From Peribacillus loiseleuriae (GTDB taxonomy: Bacteria; Bacillota; Bacilli; Bacillales; DSM-1321): a DNA stretch of 64,000 nt. This document shows positions 29,931 through 38,525 of the stretch, piece by piece. The position numbers and the translations under genes are program-made. Position 1 is the first letter of the stretch; each line of letters starts with the position of its first letter. The notes beneath the pieces were generated by a model. It worked only from the letters and a program-made list of their open reading frames with translations, was not told where the DNA came from and did no database searches. The stretch spans positions 1,705,812 to 1,769,811 of the forward strand of contig NZ_LFZW01000001.1 of the NCBI RefSeq assembly GCF_001183985.1, read 5' to 3'.

Positions 29931-30833
29931 ATGCTCACAGGCTTGCAAATCGCAGTTATCGGCGGGGATGCTCGTCAGCTAGAGGTAGTTCGGAAACTGA
30001 CTGAACTGGATGCAAGACTTTGGCTAGTAGGCTTTGAACAGCTTGAACATTCATTTACTGGTGCGGTAAAAGAGAAGCTTGAGGATGTAGATTTTTCTGA
30101 AATTGATACAGTCATACTACCTGTTGCAGGTACAAATCTTGAAGGTAAGGTAGATACGATTTTTTCAAATGAAGAAGTAACAATTACGGAAGAGGTTGTA
30201 TTGAAAACTCCACCTCATTGTACGTTTTATTCTGGAATTAGTAATGTATATTTAACAGGAATTATGAAAAATGCCAATCGGCGTCTTGTGCAGCTTTTTG
30301 AAAGGGATGATGTAGCCATTTATAACTCAATCCCGACCGTCGAAGGGACAATTATGATGGCTATACAACATACAGACTTCACCATCCATGGCTCGAGTAT
30401 AGCCATTTTAGGACTAGGTAGAGTCGGCATGACCGCGGCGAGAAGCTTTCAAGCTCTTGGTGCGAAGGTAAGAGTGGGAGTTAGAAAAACGGAAGATGTT
30501 GCAAGGGTTACGGAGATGGCCATGATGCCTTTTCATATCAATGATTTAACGAAGATGATGAGAGATGTAGATATATGCATTAATACGATTCCTCATCCAA
30601 TTATCACAGCAAGTGTACTGGCAAATATGCCTGTTCATACCTTAGTCATTGATCTTGCTTCAAAACCGGGAGGTACAGATTTTCGTTATGCTGAGAAAAG
30701 AGGAATCAAGGCATTGCTTGCACCAAGTTTGCCTGGCATTGTTGCACCGAAAACTGCAGGTAAAATATTAGGGAATGCATTGTCCGAGTTAATCAAGGAA
30801 GATATGAAAAAGCGAAAGGGGAAAACGAAATGA
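29931..30833 (+). CDS. dpaA: Dipicolinate synthase subunit A
   Basis: A 300-residue NAD(P)-binding oxidoreductase subunit (SpoVFA). Together with DpaB it oxidises the dihydrodipicolinate-pathway intermediate to dipicolinic acid in the mother cell. The C-terminal Rossmann motif is GLGRVGMTAARSF. I chose the ATG at 29931 (MLTGLQIAVIGG), which matches the family start and follows AAGGTGA; an in-frame ATG at 29907 behind GGAGA would add eight residues and cannot be excluded. Overlaps dpaB by four bases. Confidence 0.95.
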   Translation: MLTGLQIAVIGGDARQLEVVRKLTELDARLWLVGFEQLEHSFTGAVKEKLEDVDFSEIDTVILPVAGTNLEGKVDTIFSNEEVTITEEVVLKTPPHCTFYSGISNVYLTGIMKNANRRLVQLFERDDVAIYNSIPTVEGTIMMAIQHTDFTIHGSSIAILGLGRVGMTAARSFQALGAKVRVGVRKTEDVARVTEMAMMPFHINDLTKMMRDVDICINTIPHPIITASVLANMPVHTLVIDLASKPGGTDFRYAEKRGIKALLAPSLPGIVAPKTAGKILGNALSELIKEDMKKRKGKTK

Positions 30834-31429
30834 GCTTAAAAGGTGTACGAATTGGTTTCGGATTAACTGGTTCGCATTGCACGTATGATGCTGTTTTTCC
30901 GGAAATTGAAAAATTAGTGAATGAAGGCGCCGAGGTCATTCCGATTGTCACTTCGACTGTTCAGCATACAGAAACAAGATTTGGAAAAGGGGAAGACTGG
31001 ATTGATAGGATAGAAAAATTGACCGGACATCATGTGGTGGATACAATAGTAAAAGCGGAGCCACTAGGCCCAAAAAAACCTCTTGCTTGTATGGTCATTG
31101 CTCCGATGACAGGAAATTCAATGAGTAAGATGGCGAATGCATTAACCGATTCACCAGTGCTTATGGCCGCAAAAGCGACGATGAGGAATCACCGTCCAGT
31201 TGTCTTAGCTGTCTCAACCAATGATGCTCTAGGACTCAATGGAATAAATTTAATGAGATTAATGGACTCAAAAGATGTTTATTTTGTACCATACGGTCAG
31301 GATGATCCGGAGGGGAAACCGACTTCGATGGTAGCGAGAATGAGTCAGATACGTGAAACAATTATCGCCGCATTAGATGGTAAACAAATTCAACCAGTAA
31401 TCATCGAGAGATTTAAAGATCCCTCATAA
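30830..31429 (+). CDS. dpaB: Dipicolinate synthase subunit B
   Basis: A 199-residue flavoprotein-fold subunit (SpoVFB, UbiX/Dfp-like) with the N-terminal GFGLTGSHCTYDAVFP and IAPMTGNSMSKMANALTDSP. It is coupled to dpaA by an ATGA overlap. It completes dipicolinate synthase, which loads the spore core. Confidence 0.96.
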   Translation: MSLKGVRIGFGLTGSHCTYDAVFPEIEKLVNEGAEVIPIVTSTVQHTETRFGKGEDWIDRIEKLTGHHVVDTIVKAEPLGPKKPLACMVIAPMTGNSMSKMANALTDSPVLMAAKATMRNHRPVVLAVSTNDALGLNGINLMRLMDSKDVYFVPYGQDDPEGKPTSMVARMSQIRETIIAALDGKQIQPVIIERFKDPS

Positions 31430-31643
31430 ATTTTAATAAATGAAACAGATGAAAATATCGATAAATAATCAGATTTTTGTTAATTTTTTGCCTGTATTGC
31501 CCCGATTACGACATAAATTAGTAAAATCCTGTTTCTTTCGTGCATTGATATGTTAAAATAAATGATATTTCTATTAAAAATGTTACTAGCATCGATGACA
31601 AATAGATGGAAGTCATCATGTGAATGGAAAAGGGGTAAGGAAA

Positions 31644-32699
31644 ATGGAAGAGACAAAAGGATTAAATATTGCGGTTGTCGGGGCGACCGGAGCAGTAGGA
31701 CAACAAATGATACAAACACTTGAATCAAGAGAACTGCCAATAAAAAAAATCACTTTTTTATCTTCGGCCCGCTCGGCAGGAAAGAAACTTCTATTTAAAG
31801 GTAAAGAAGTTGAAGTTCAGGAAGCAAAGCCTGAAAGCTTTGAAGGTATAGATATCGCTTTATTCAGTGCGGGTGGAAGTATTTCTAAGGAGTTGGCACC
31901 TGAAGCGGTGAAACGCGGAGCGATTGTGGTTGATAACACGAGTGCCTACCGCATGGATGAACAAGTCCCTTTAGTTGTTCCTGAGGTAAATGAAGAAGAC
32001 TTACGCCATCATAATGGAATTATTGCTAATCCGAACTGTTCAACTATTCAAATGGTCGTAGCTCTTGAACCGATTAGAAAGGCTTATGGATTAAATAAAA
32101 TTATTGTATCTACTTATCAGGCCGTTTCTGGAGCAGGTGCTGCAGCAATTAATGAATTAAGAGAGCAGTCTCGCGACTTACTTGATAACCAAGAAATCAA
32201 ACCAGCAATATTACCAGTGAAAGGTGATAAAAAGCATTATCAAATTGCATTTAACGTAATTCCGCAAATTGATACATTTCAGGATAATGGCTTTACTTAC
32301 GAAGAAATGAAAATGATTAATGAAACAAAAAAAATCATGCATATGCCTGAACTACATGTAGCTGCAACCTGTGTTAGACTACCTGTTGAGACCGGCCATT
32401 CTGAGTCAGTGTACGTTGAAACGAGTGCAGCTAGCATTACAGCAGCCGATATTAAAACATTATTAAGTGATGCACCAGGAGTCGTGCTTCAAGATGATCC
32501 AGAAAATCAAATTTATCCGATGCCGTCCGATGCTGTTGGAAAAACCGGCGTCTTTGTTGGCAGAATTCGTAAAGATTTGGATAAGGATAATGGATTCCAT
32601 CTATGGGTAGTATCCGATAACCTTCTTAAAGGAGCTGCTTGGAATTCAGTTCAAATCGCGGAAAGTTTATTGAAATTAGGATTAGTTACGGTAAAATAA
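31644..32699 (+). CDS. asd: Aspartate-semialdehyde dehydrogenase
   Basis: A 351-residue NADPH-dependent enzyme converting aspartyl phosphate to aspartate semialdehyde. The dinucleotide motif [12 protein letters not shown] and the catalytic Cys in NPNCSTIQM are clear. I prefer the ATG at 31644 after AGGGGTAAGG; an in-frame GTG at 31620 would add eight residues. It lies between dpaB and dapG as in B. subtilis, but an inverted-repeat element intervenes before dapG. Confidence 0.97.
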   Translation: MEETKGLNIAVVGATGAVGQQMIQTLESRELPIKKITFLSSARSAGKKLLFKGKEVEVQEAKPESFEGIDIALFSAGGSISKELAPEAVKRGAIVVDNTSAYRMDEQVPLVVPEVNEEDLRHHNGIIANPNCSTIQMVVALEPIRKAYGLNKIIVSTYQAVSGAGAAAINELREQSRDLLDNQEIKPAILPVKGDKKHYQIAFNVIPQIDTFQDNGFTYEEMKMINETKKIMHMPELHVAATCVRLPVETGHSESVYVETSAASITAADIKTLLSDAPGVVLQDDPENQIYPMPSDAVGKTGVFVGRIRKDLDKDNGFHLWVVSDNLLKGAAWNSVQIAESLLKLGLVTVK

Positions 32700-32769
32700 A
32701 GATAGCATTTATCAGTAAAGCTAGATTGATCGTTCGATTGTAATTAAAAAGAGATATAAGAAGCAATGT

Positions 32770-32876
32770 GGCTGGTTAAAAAAGGCAGACCCAGTAACTA
32801 CTGAATATAGTATAAAAGTATTGTTTAATACTAAATACTGTAGTAGAGTACGAAATCAGACCTTTTTGAGCTAGCC
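32770..32876. repeat. Inverted-repeat element between asd and dapG
   Basis: A 107-bp element with outer arms starting GGCTGGTTAAAAAAGG and ending CCTTTTTGAGCTAGCC, with CAGAC/CAGACC next to them and AT-rich inner arms. It is a diverged relative of the elements at 21771, 29182 and 51287, and it splits what is an operon in B. subtilis. Confidence 0.6.
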
Positions 32877-32898
32877 CTTTACATTTGAGGTGTGAAGA

Positions 32899-34143
32899 AT
32901 GAAATTCATCGTTCAGAAATTCGGAGGAACTTCTGTACGAGATGAGGAAAGCAGAGCACATGCTAAGCGTCATATCCAAAAAGCGCTAAATGATGGGTTC
33001 AAGGTTGTGGTCGTCGTCTCGGCAATGGGAAGAAAAGGAGATGCCTATGCAACGGACACGCTTTTATCACTCGTAAATGGTACAGACAGCAAACTCTCAA
33101 AAAGAGAACAAGATTTACTTTTATCCGTGGGGGAAACAATCTCCTCGGTTGTTTTCACGAATACACTATTGGATAGTGGAATAAGCGCGACAACCTTTAC
33201 AGGAGCACAAGCCGGATTCCTCACAAACCAAGATCATACAAATGCCAAAATTATTGACATGAAATGTGATAGAATAAGAAGAGAGTTAGAGCTTCATGAT
33301 GTAGTTGTAGTTGCTGGCTTTCAAGGAGCAGCAAAAAACGGGGACATAACGACAATTGGACGGGGTGGAAGCGATACATCTGCAGCAGCCCTTGGCTCAG
33401 CATTACAAGCTGAATATGTAGATATATTCACTGATGTAGAAGGTATAATGACAGCTGATCCACGCATAGCTGACTTTGCTCGCCCGCTTTCTGTAGTAAC
33501 TTACAATGAAGTATGTAATATGGCTTATCAAGGTGCGAAAGTTATTCATCCTAGAGCTGTTGAGATTGCGATGCAGGCAAAAGTTCCAATCCGCATCAGA
33601 TCTACTTATTCAGATGGTCTCGGAACATTAGTAACGAGCATGAATAAAGGCAGCAATGGCAGTGAGATAAAAGAAAGACTGGTGACAGGGATAGCCCATG
33701 TCTCGAAAATTACTCAAATCAAAGTGAAAGCAAAGAAAGACCAATATAATCTTCAGGCTGAAGTATTTAAAGCGATGGCAAATGCTTCGATAAGCGTCGA
33801 TTTTATTAATATTTCACCAAACGCAGTCGTTTATACAGTTACAGAAGAAATGACAAGCAATGCCATTTCTATTTTGGAAAATATGGGGTATGAGCCATTT
33901 ATCCAAAGGAATTGTGCAAAAGTCTCGGTTGTTGGGGCTGGGATTAATGGAGTACCTGGTGTTGCTGCCAAAATCGTGACAGCATTATCAGATCGGGAAA
34001 TTAGCATTTTACAATCTGCCGATAGCCACACAACCATTTGGGTGTTAGTAAAGGAACAAGATTTGTCAGTTGCTGTGAATGCATTACATGACGCATTTCA
34101 ATTGCACGAGGAAACCCCGGAATACCGGATAACAGATCGATAA
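32899..34143 (+). CDS. dapG: Aspartokinase DapG (aspartokinase I)
   Basis: A 414-residue aspartate kinase, the first step of the aspartate pathway. It starts with the kinase motif VQKFGGTSV, continues through TTIGRGGSDTSAAALG, and ends with two ACT domains (about 265-400) for allosteric control; the B. subtilis orthologue is inhibited by meso-diaminopimelate. The ATG at 32899 follows GAGGTG. The context supports the DapG rather than LysC identity. Confidence 0.95.
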   Translation: MKFIVQKFGGTSVRDEESRAHAKRHIQKALNDGFKVVVVVSAMGRKGDAYATDTLLSLVNGTDSKLSKREQDLLLSVGETISSVVFTNTLLDSGISATTFTGAQAGFLTNQDHTNAKIIDMKCDRIRRELELHDVVVVAGFQGAAKNGDITTIGRGGSDTSAAALGSALQAEYVDIFTDVEGIMTADPRIADFARPLSVVTYNEVCNMAYQGAKVIHPRAVEIAMQAKVPIRIRSTYSDGLGTLVTSMNKGSNGSEIKERLVTGIAHVSKITQIKVKAKKDQYNLQAEVFKAMANASISVDFINISPNAVVYTVTEEMTSNAISILENMGYEPFIQRNCAKVSVVGAGINGVPGVAAKIVTALSDREISILQSADSHTTIWVLVKEQDLSVAVNALHDAFQLHEETPEYRITDR

Positions 34144-34205
34144 CTTCATTTATATTTTTTTAATTGTGATGAGTATCTCATCTTATAAAATCAAGAGGTG
34201 TATGT

Positions 34206-35072
34206 ATGATTAACTTTGGTAGAGTTTCAACCGCAATGGTTACTCCTTTTGATAAAAAAGGGAATATTGACTTAGCAAAAACAACATTATTGATCAATTA
34301 CTTGATTGAAAATGGTACAGATTCATTAGTCATATCAGGTACAACTGGAGAGTCACCTACTTTAACATCTGAAGAAAAAATAGCGTTGCTCAAGCATGTT
34401 GTAAAAGTTGTTGACAAACGAATTCCTGTTGTTATGGGAACTGGTAGCTATAATACGTATGCAACGATTGAGCTTACGAAAAAAGCAGAGATAACTGGTG
34501 CAGATGCCATCATGCTAGTGGCTCCTTACTACAGTAAAACAAATCAAGAAGGTCTTTATCAGCATTTTAAGACGATAGCAGACAGCACGACCCTCCCGGT
34601 TATGGTGTACAATATCCCTGGAAGATCGGCTGTAAATATTACTCCAGAAACGATTATTAGATTATCTGAAGTTGATAATATTGTGGCCGTTAAAGAAGCA
34701 AGCGGTGATTTGACTGCCATGACCCAAATCATATCAGGCACAAATGAAGATTTTCACTTGTATAGTGGAGATGACGGCATTGCTCTTCCTGTCCTTGCAA
34801 TTGGTGGCGCTGGGGTCGTTTCTGTCGCATCACATATTATCGGGAATGAAATGCAGCAAATGATCGAGTCCTTCTTTACAGGGAACCTGAAAGAAGCAGC
34901 TAAACAGCATCAGGCATTGCTTCCAGTGTTCAAAGGACTATTTGCAGCACCGAGTCCAGTTCCAGTCAAGACAGCTTTGCAAATGAAGGGAATGGATGTC
35001 GGTTCGGTTAGGCTGCCGCTTGTGCCGCTTACTGAACAGGAAAGAATGACACTTAGCACAACTATTTTATAA
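34206..35072 (+). CDS. dapA: 4-hydroxy-tetrahydrodipicolinate synthase
   Basis: A 288-residue class I aldolase condensing pyruvate with aspartate semialdehyde. The Schiff-base Lys lies in VAVKEASGD (about residue 162), the Tyr in VMVYNIPGR and the pyruvate-binding motif is GTTGESPTL. The ATG at 34206 is better spaced from AGAGGTG than the one at 34202, which is out of frame. Its stop codon lies inside the terminal TATAAAG of an inverted copy of the two-hairpin repeat. Confidence 0.97.
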   Translation: MINFGRVSTAMVTPFDKKGNIDLAKTTLLINYLIENGTDSLVISGTTGESPTLTSEEKIALLKHVVKVVDKRIPVVMGTGSYNTYATIELTKKAEITGADAIMLVAPYYSKTNQEGLYQHFKTIADSTTLPVMVYNIPGRSAVNITPETIIRLSEVDNIVAVKEASGDLTAMTQIISGTNEDFHLYSGDDGIALPVLAIGGAGVVSVASHIIGNEMQQMIESFFTGNLKEAAKQHQALLPVFKGLFAAPSPVPVKTALQMKGMDVGSVRLPLVPLTEQERMTLSTTIL

Positions 35073-35268
35073 AGTGAAACTTCAATTAGTAGGGGCTTTA
35101 TCCCCTACTAATTGTTAGTCTCGTTCTAATGTTACTAATACCTTTAATAAAGTGACACTACAATGAAACTTACCTATGAAAACAACAAAGGTAAGTTTCA
35201 TTGTATCTCATCAATCGGGCTTTTACGGGCCTACGCATCCTCTAAGCTTTGAGGTAGGGGTCTCGCTC
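35068..35268 (-). repeat. Two-hairpin dispersed repeat, inverted and split copy
   Basis: Read on the minus strand this matches copy 1. The end TATAAAGTGAAACTTC (35068-35083) is followed by a 13-bp hairpin (35083-35095/35102-35114), and further on come the inverted CGATTG-type core (about 35213-35218) and a stem CCTAC/GTAGG (35230-35234/35254-35258). A segment with an unrelated perfect 17-bp hairpin (35159-35205) lies between the two halves. Confidence 0.6.
35159..35205. repeat. Perfect 17-bp inverted repeat
   Basis: Arms 35159-35175 and 35189-35205 are fully complementary around a 13-nt loop, with no T run. The left flank (ATAAAGTGACACTACAAT) is a near copy of the repeat end at 35069, suggesting a local duplication. 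Confidence 0.85.
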
Positions 35269-35298
35269 GTTACTGCGGGATAAATATAGACATCGTAT

Positions 35299-35326
35299 AC
35301 AAGCCAATCGGTAACGATTGGCTTGT
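35299..35326. promoter_or_regulatory. 12-bp hairpin with GTAA loop upstream of rnjB
   Basis: ACAAGCCAATCG (35299-35310) pairs with CGATTGGCTTGT (35315-35326) around GTAA, with weaker pairing outside. No T run follows. It may be an operator or an RNA element in the 430-bp gap before rnjB. Confidence 0.6.
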
Positions 35327-35502
35327 TGTATATAATGAATGTATGCGCTTTTAATTTTGAAAAAAATATTCGCAGTGATTTTGACTCCTATATTTTGAAT
35401 AAATCAAGGTATAAAAGTGAAAGTTTGCCATTTTTTTAAAAGCTTCAGTTATAATGGATACAATTGGATTTCGAACAGTATTTACTTAAGGAGGATATAA
35501 GG

Positions 35503-37170
35503 TTGACTAGAGATCATATGAACGGCATTAGAGTTATACCCCTGGGAGGACAGGGAGAGCTTGGAAAAAGCATGTATATTGTTGAAGTAAATCAAGATAT
35601 GTTTCTGCTTGATGCTGGTTTAATGTTTCCTGAAGAAGAAATGTTAGGCATCGATGCGGTTATTCCGGACATTTCGTATGTGGTTGAGAACAAAGAAAGA
35701 GTAAAAGCAATACTTCTAAGTCATGGGCACGACGACCATATAGGGGCCTTGTCTTATGTTTTAAAATACATTAAGGCACCTGTGTATGGTACGAGATTAA
35801 CATTGGCTCTAGCCAAAGAGAAAATGAAGGAAAATGATTTTAAAGGCAATGCGGAATTTATTGAAATTCAGTCTGATTCAATTCTGAACTTCCCAGCAAG
35901 TAGGATCAGCTTTTTCCGGACGAATCATAGTATACCTGACTCTGTTGGGATTGCGATTCATACAGAAGAAGGTGCAATTGTCTATACGGGTGATTTTAAA
36001 TTTGATCAGGCAGCAACAGATATGTATAAGCCTGAAATAGGCAAAATGGCGGCTCTCGGAGAAGAGGGGGTACTCTGTCTGTTATCGGATAGTACAGGAG
36101 CAGAGTCGCAAGGCTATACCCCTTCAGAAGCAATTGTAGAACAAGACATGATACAGGCATTTCAACAAGCGAGAGGACGATTAATTGTTGCTTGCTTCGC
36201 TTCTAATATTATCCGTATTCAACATGTATTTAACGCTGCTATAATCAGTGGCAGAAAAGTTGTGGTGGTCGGAAAAAACATACAGCGTGTATATGAGACC
36301 GCCTTAAAACTAGGCTATCTTACATTACCTGCTGATTTAATTATTCCAGCGTCAGAACTTAAACAATATTCCGATCATAAGTTAGTCATTTTATCGACCG
36401 GTCACCAAAGTGAACCCATTACAGCGTTGCAAAAAATGGCAAAAGGTACGCATAAGCAAGTTTCAATAAAACCGGAAGACACAGTGATTCTTGCAGCTTC
36501 TCCTTTAAAAGGTGGAGAGGTGATACTATTTAAAACGATTGATATGTTATACCGAGTAGGTGCTACAGTTGTACCCAATCGTTATACAGTACATGTTACT
36601 GGCCATGGCAGTCAGGAAGAACTGAAAATGATGCTAAACCTAATGAAGCCGAAATATTTAATTCCAGTACATGGAGAATATCGTCAATTATATGCTCACC
36701 AAAAGCTTGGGATTGGAGCTGGTCTACGAAAAGATCATGTCGTTGTCGCAGATAAAGGTGATATTATTGAAATGACCAATAGTCAAATTAGGCTTTCAAG
36801 CAAAGTATCGTCAGGAAATATATTAATTGATGGAAGCGGTGTTGGGGATGTGGGAAATATCGTACTCCGCGATCGTAGGCTCCTGTCTCAAGATGGTACG
36901 CTAATCGTTGTAGTAACGCTGAACAGAGGAGATAAATCAATTGCAGCTGGTCCTGAAATCATTTCTCGTGGATTTGTTTATGTCCGTGAATCAGAGAAGC
37001 TGATGGATGAGGCAACAGAACTAGTTTATAATATTGTCCAAAAAGCAAGAACTCGCCATCCTTTCGATTGGGCTGTATTGAAACAAGATATACGCGATTC
37101 ATTAAACCAATACCTTTTTGACAAAACGAAAAGACGTCCGATGATCTTGCCAATTATTATGGAAATTTAA
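35503..37170 (+). CDS. rnjB: Ribonuclease J (rnjB locus)
   Basis: A 555-residue metallo-beta-lactamase/beta-CASP RNase by fold. It has the metal motif HGHDDHIG (about residues 74-81), HSIPDSVG, TGDFKFD, SGHG-like TGHGSQEE and a C-terminal domain ending RRPMILPIIMEI. It lies between dapA and tepA, the place of rnjB (RNase J2) in B. subtilis. Unlike B. subtilis J2 (HGHDENIG) the active-site motif is complete. The TTG at 35503 follows AAGGAGG and gives the J2 length exactly; an in-frame start at 35464 lacks a site. Confidence 0.9.
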   Translation: MTRDHMNGIRVIPLGGQGELGKSMYIVEVNQDMFLLDAGLMFPEEEMLGIDAVIPDISYVVENKERVKAILLSHGHDDHIGALSYVLKYIKAPVYGTRLTLALAKEKMKENDFKGNAEFIEIQSDSILNFPASRISFFRTNHSIPDSVGIAIHTEEGAIVYTGDFKFDQAATDMYKPEIGKMAALGEEGVLCLLSDSTGAESQGYTPSEAIVEQDMIQAFQQARGRLIVACFASNIIRIQHVFNAAIISGRKVVVVGKNIQRVYETALKLGYLTLPADLIIPASELKQYSDHKLVILSTGHQSEPITALQKMAKGTHKQVSIKPEDTVILAASPLKGGEVILFKTIDMLYRVGATVVPNRYTVHVTGHGSQEELKMMLNLMKPKYLIPVHGEYRQLYAHQKLGIGAGLRKDHVVVADKGDIIEMTNSQIRLSSKVSSGNILIDGSGVGDVGNIVLRDRRLLSQDGTLIVVVTLNRGDKSIAAGPEIISRGFVYVRESEKLMDEATELVYNIVQKARTRHPFDWAVLKQDIRDSLNQYLFDKTKRRPMILPIIMEI

Positions 37171-37181
37171 TATTTTGAAAT

Positions 37182-37215
37182 GGTCCTAGCTGTGCCAGAT
37201 GCTAGGATCTTTTTA
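37182..37215 (+). terminator. Terminator after rnjB
   Basis: GGTCCTAGC pairs with GCTAGGATC and is followed by five Ts. Confidence 0.82.
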
Positions 37216-37239
37216 TTCCGCATTAACGGAAAGTCAAGA

Positions 37240-37345
37240 CCCCCACCTTAAGCTTATGAGGAATAAAGAAGGTGGGTTGGGGGACAACTGCCCGTAAAAG
37301 CTCGATTGGTTCAACTACCCACTGATGGAAGGCTCACTATATAAA
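37240..37345 (+). repeat. Two-hairpin dispersed repeat, copy 3
   Basis: An 8-bp stem CCCACCTT/AAGGTGGG (37242-37249/37269-37276) is followed by CCCGTAAAAGCTCGATTGG and then TTCAACTA joined to CCACTGATGGAAGGCTCAC. The second hairpin has lost its 5' arm compared with copy 1. It lies just upstream of the GntR-ABC promoter. Confidence 0.7.
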
Positions 37346-37353
37346 AAATGATA

Positions 37354-37421
37354 TTGACAGTTGGAGTGTATTATGTGTATAGTACATATAAGTAGTGTAT
37401 GAACTATATGATACATACACT
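37354..37421 (+). promoter_or_regulatory. Promoter and palindromic operator of the GntR-ABC module
   Basis: TTGACA (37354-37359) and TATAGT (37378-37383) are 18 bp apart. Just downstream a perfect inverted repeat AGTGTATG / CATACACT (37394-37401/37414-37421, 12-bp spacer) would cover the first transcribed bases, as expected for autorepression by the adjacent GntR/YtrA-type regulator. Confidence 0.65.
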
Positions 37422-37451
37422 GTTAAAGTAGTTCAAATAGGAGATGGTTTC

Positions 37452-37835
37452 ATGAATGCTACTTTTAATAATCGTGATCCTGTTTATTTACAGGTTGTCC
37501 GATATTTTAAGGAACAAATTGCAAATGGGAATCTTATGGTTGGACAAGAAATTCCATCTAGGAGAGAACTTGCTGCCACGATGAAAATAAATCCCAATAC
37601 GGCACAAAAGGCGTATAAAGAAATGGAGGAGCAAGGTTTGATTACAACTGAAAGGAATTTTCCAAGCAAAATTACAAGAAATGAAAATATCTTACAGAGT
37701 GTAAGAGAGGAATTAATTAGTGCAGCGGTTGATTCATTCGTGCAGTCCATTCGGCCAATAAATGTTCCAATCGATGAGCTACTTCGGATTGTGCAGGAAA
37801 AATATTCGCAAGAAAGTAGTAAGGAGGGTCTCTAA
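37452..37835 (+). CDS. GntR-family regulator, YtrA/YhcF type
   Basis: A 127-residue short GntR protein with an N-terminal winged helix-turn-helix (DPVYLQVVRYFKEQIANG to MKINPNTAQKAYKEMEEQG) and a brief C-terminal dimerisation tail, with no effector domain. This is the YtrA subgroup, which controls adjacent ABC transporters. I chose the ATG at 37452 after GGAGATGG; the in-frame codon at 37395 lies inside the operator. Stop and the next start are adjacent. Confidence 0.9.
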   Translation: MNATFNNRDPVYLQVVRYFKEQIANGNLMVGQEIPSRRELAATMKINPNTAQKAYKEMEEQGLITTERNFPSKITRNENILQSVREELISAAVDSFVQSIRPINVPIDELLRIVQEKYSQESSKEGL

Positions 37836-38525
37836 ATGATTGAAGTCAATCAGCTCACAAAAAAGTTCGGTAGAAAAAAAGTGCTTGATGGTGTTACTTT
37901 TACGGCTAATAAGGGCGAAATTACATGCTTAATCGGAATTAATGGTGTCGGAAAAACAACCACATTAAAGGCAATTATGGGACTGACTCCAATCAATAAA
38001 GGAAGTATATTAATTGATGGACAAAAAATCAATAAGAGTATGTATGAAAAGGTAACATTTATCCCAGATGCGATTACAATGCTTCCGCAAATGACAATTA
38101 AACAAGCGATGCAATTCATGCGGGATTTCTATAAGAATTGGAATCAAGAACGTGCGACAGAGCTTCTTACTTTCTTTAAGCTGGATGAAAAAACACGTAT
38201 TTCAGAATTATCGAAAGGGAATACAGCCAAAATCAATTTGCTAATGGGATTGGCGATTGACGTAGATTATATTTTAATGGATGAACCATTCTCAGGAATC
38301 GATATCTTTAGTCGGGAACAAATTGCAGAAGTGTTCACAAGTCATTTAATAGAAGACCGGGGTGTCATCATTACTACCCATGAAATCAATGATATTGAGC
38401 ATTTAATCGATAAAGTCATTCTGTTAGATAACGGAATTGTCTTAAAGGAATTTAATACCGAACAAATGCGTCAGGAAGAAGGTAAATCCGTTATTGACGT
38501 GATGAGAGAGGTGTATCAAGGATGA
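37836..38525 (+). CDS. ABC transporter ATP-binding protein
   Basis: A 229-residue ATPase. Walker A is GINGVGKTT, Walker B YILMDEPFSGID, and the switch His is in ITTHE. The signature is LSKGN instead of LSGGQ, as seen in YtrB-like ATPases. It is coupled to the regulator upstream and overlaps the permease start by four bases. The substrate is not evident; related Bacillus systems respond to cell-wall stress. Confidence 0.9.
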   Translation: MIEVNQLTKKFGRKKVLDGVTFTANKGEITCLIGINGVGKTTTLKAIMGLTPINKGSILIDGQKINKSMYEKVTFIPDAITMLPQMTIKQAMQFMRDFYKNWNQERATELLTFFKLDEKTRISELSKGNTAKINLLMGLAIDVDYILMDEPFSGIDIFSREQIAEVFTSHLIEDRGVIITTHEINDIEHLIDKVILLDNGIVLKEFNTEQMRQEEGKSVIDVMREVYQG

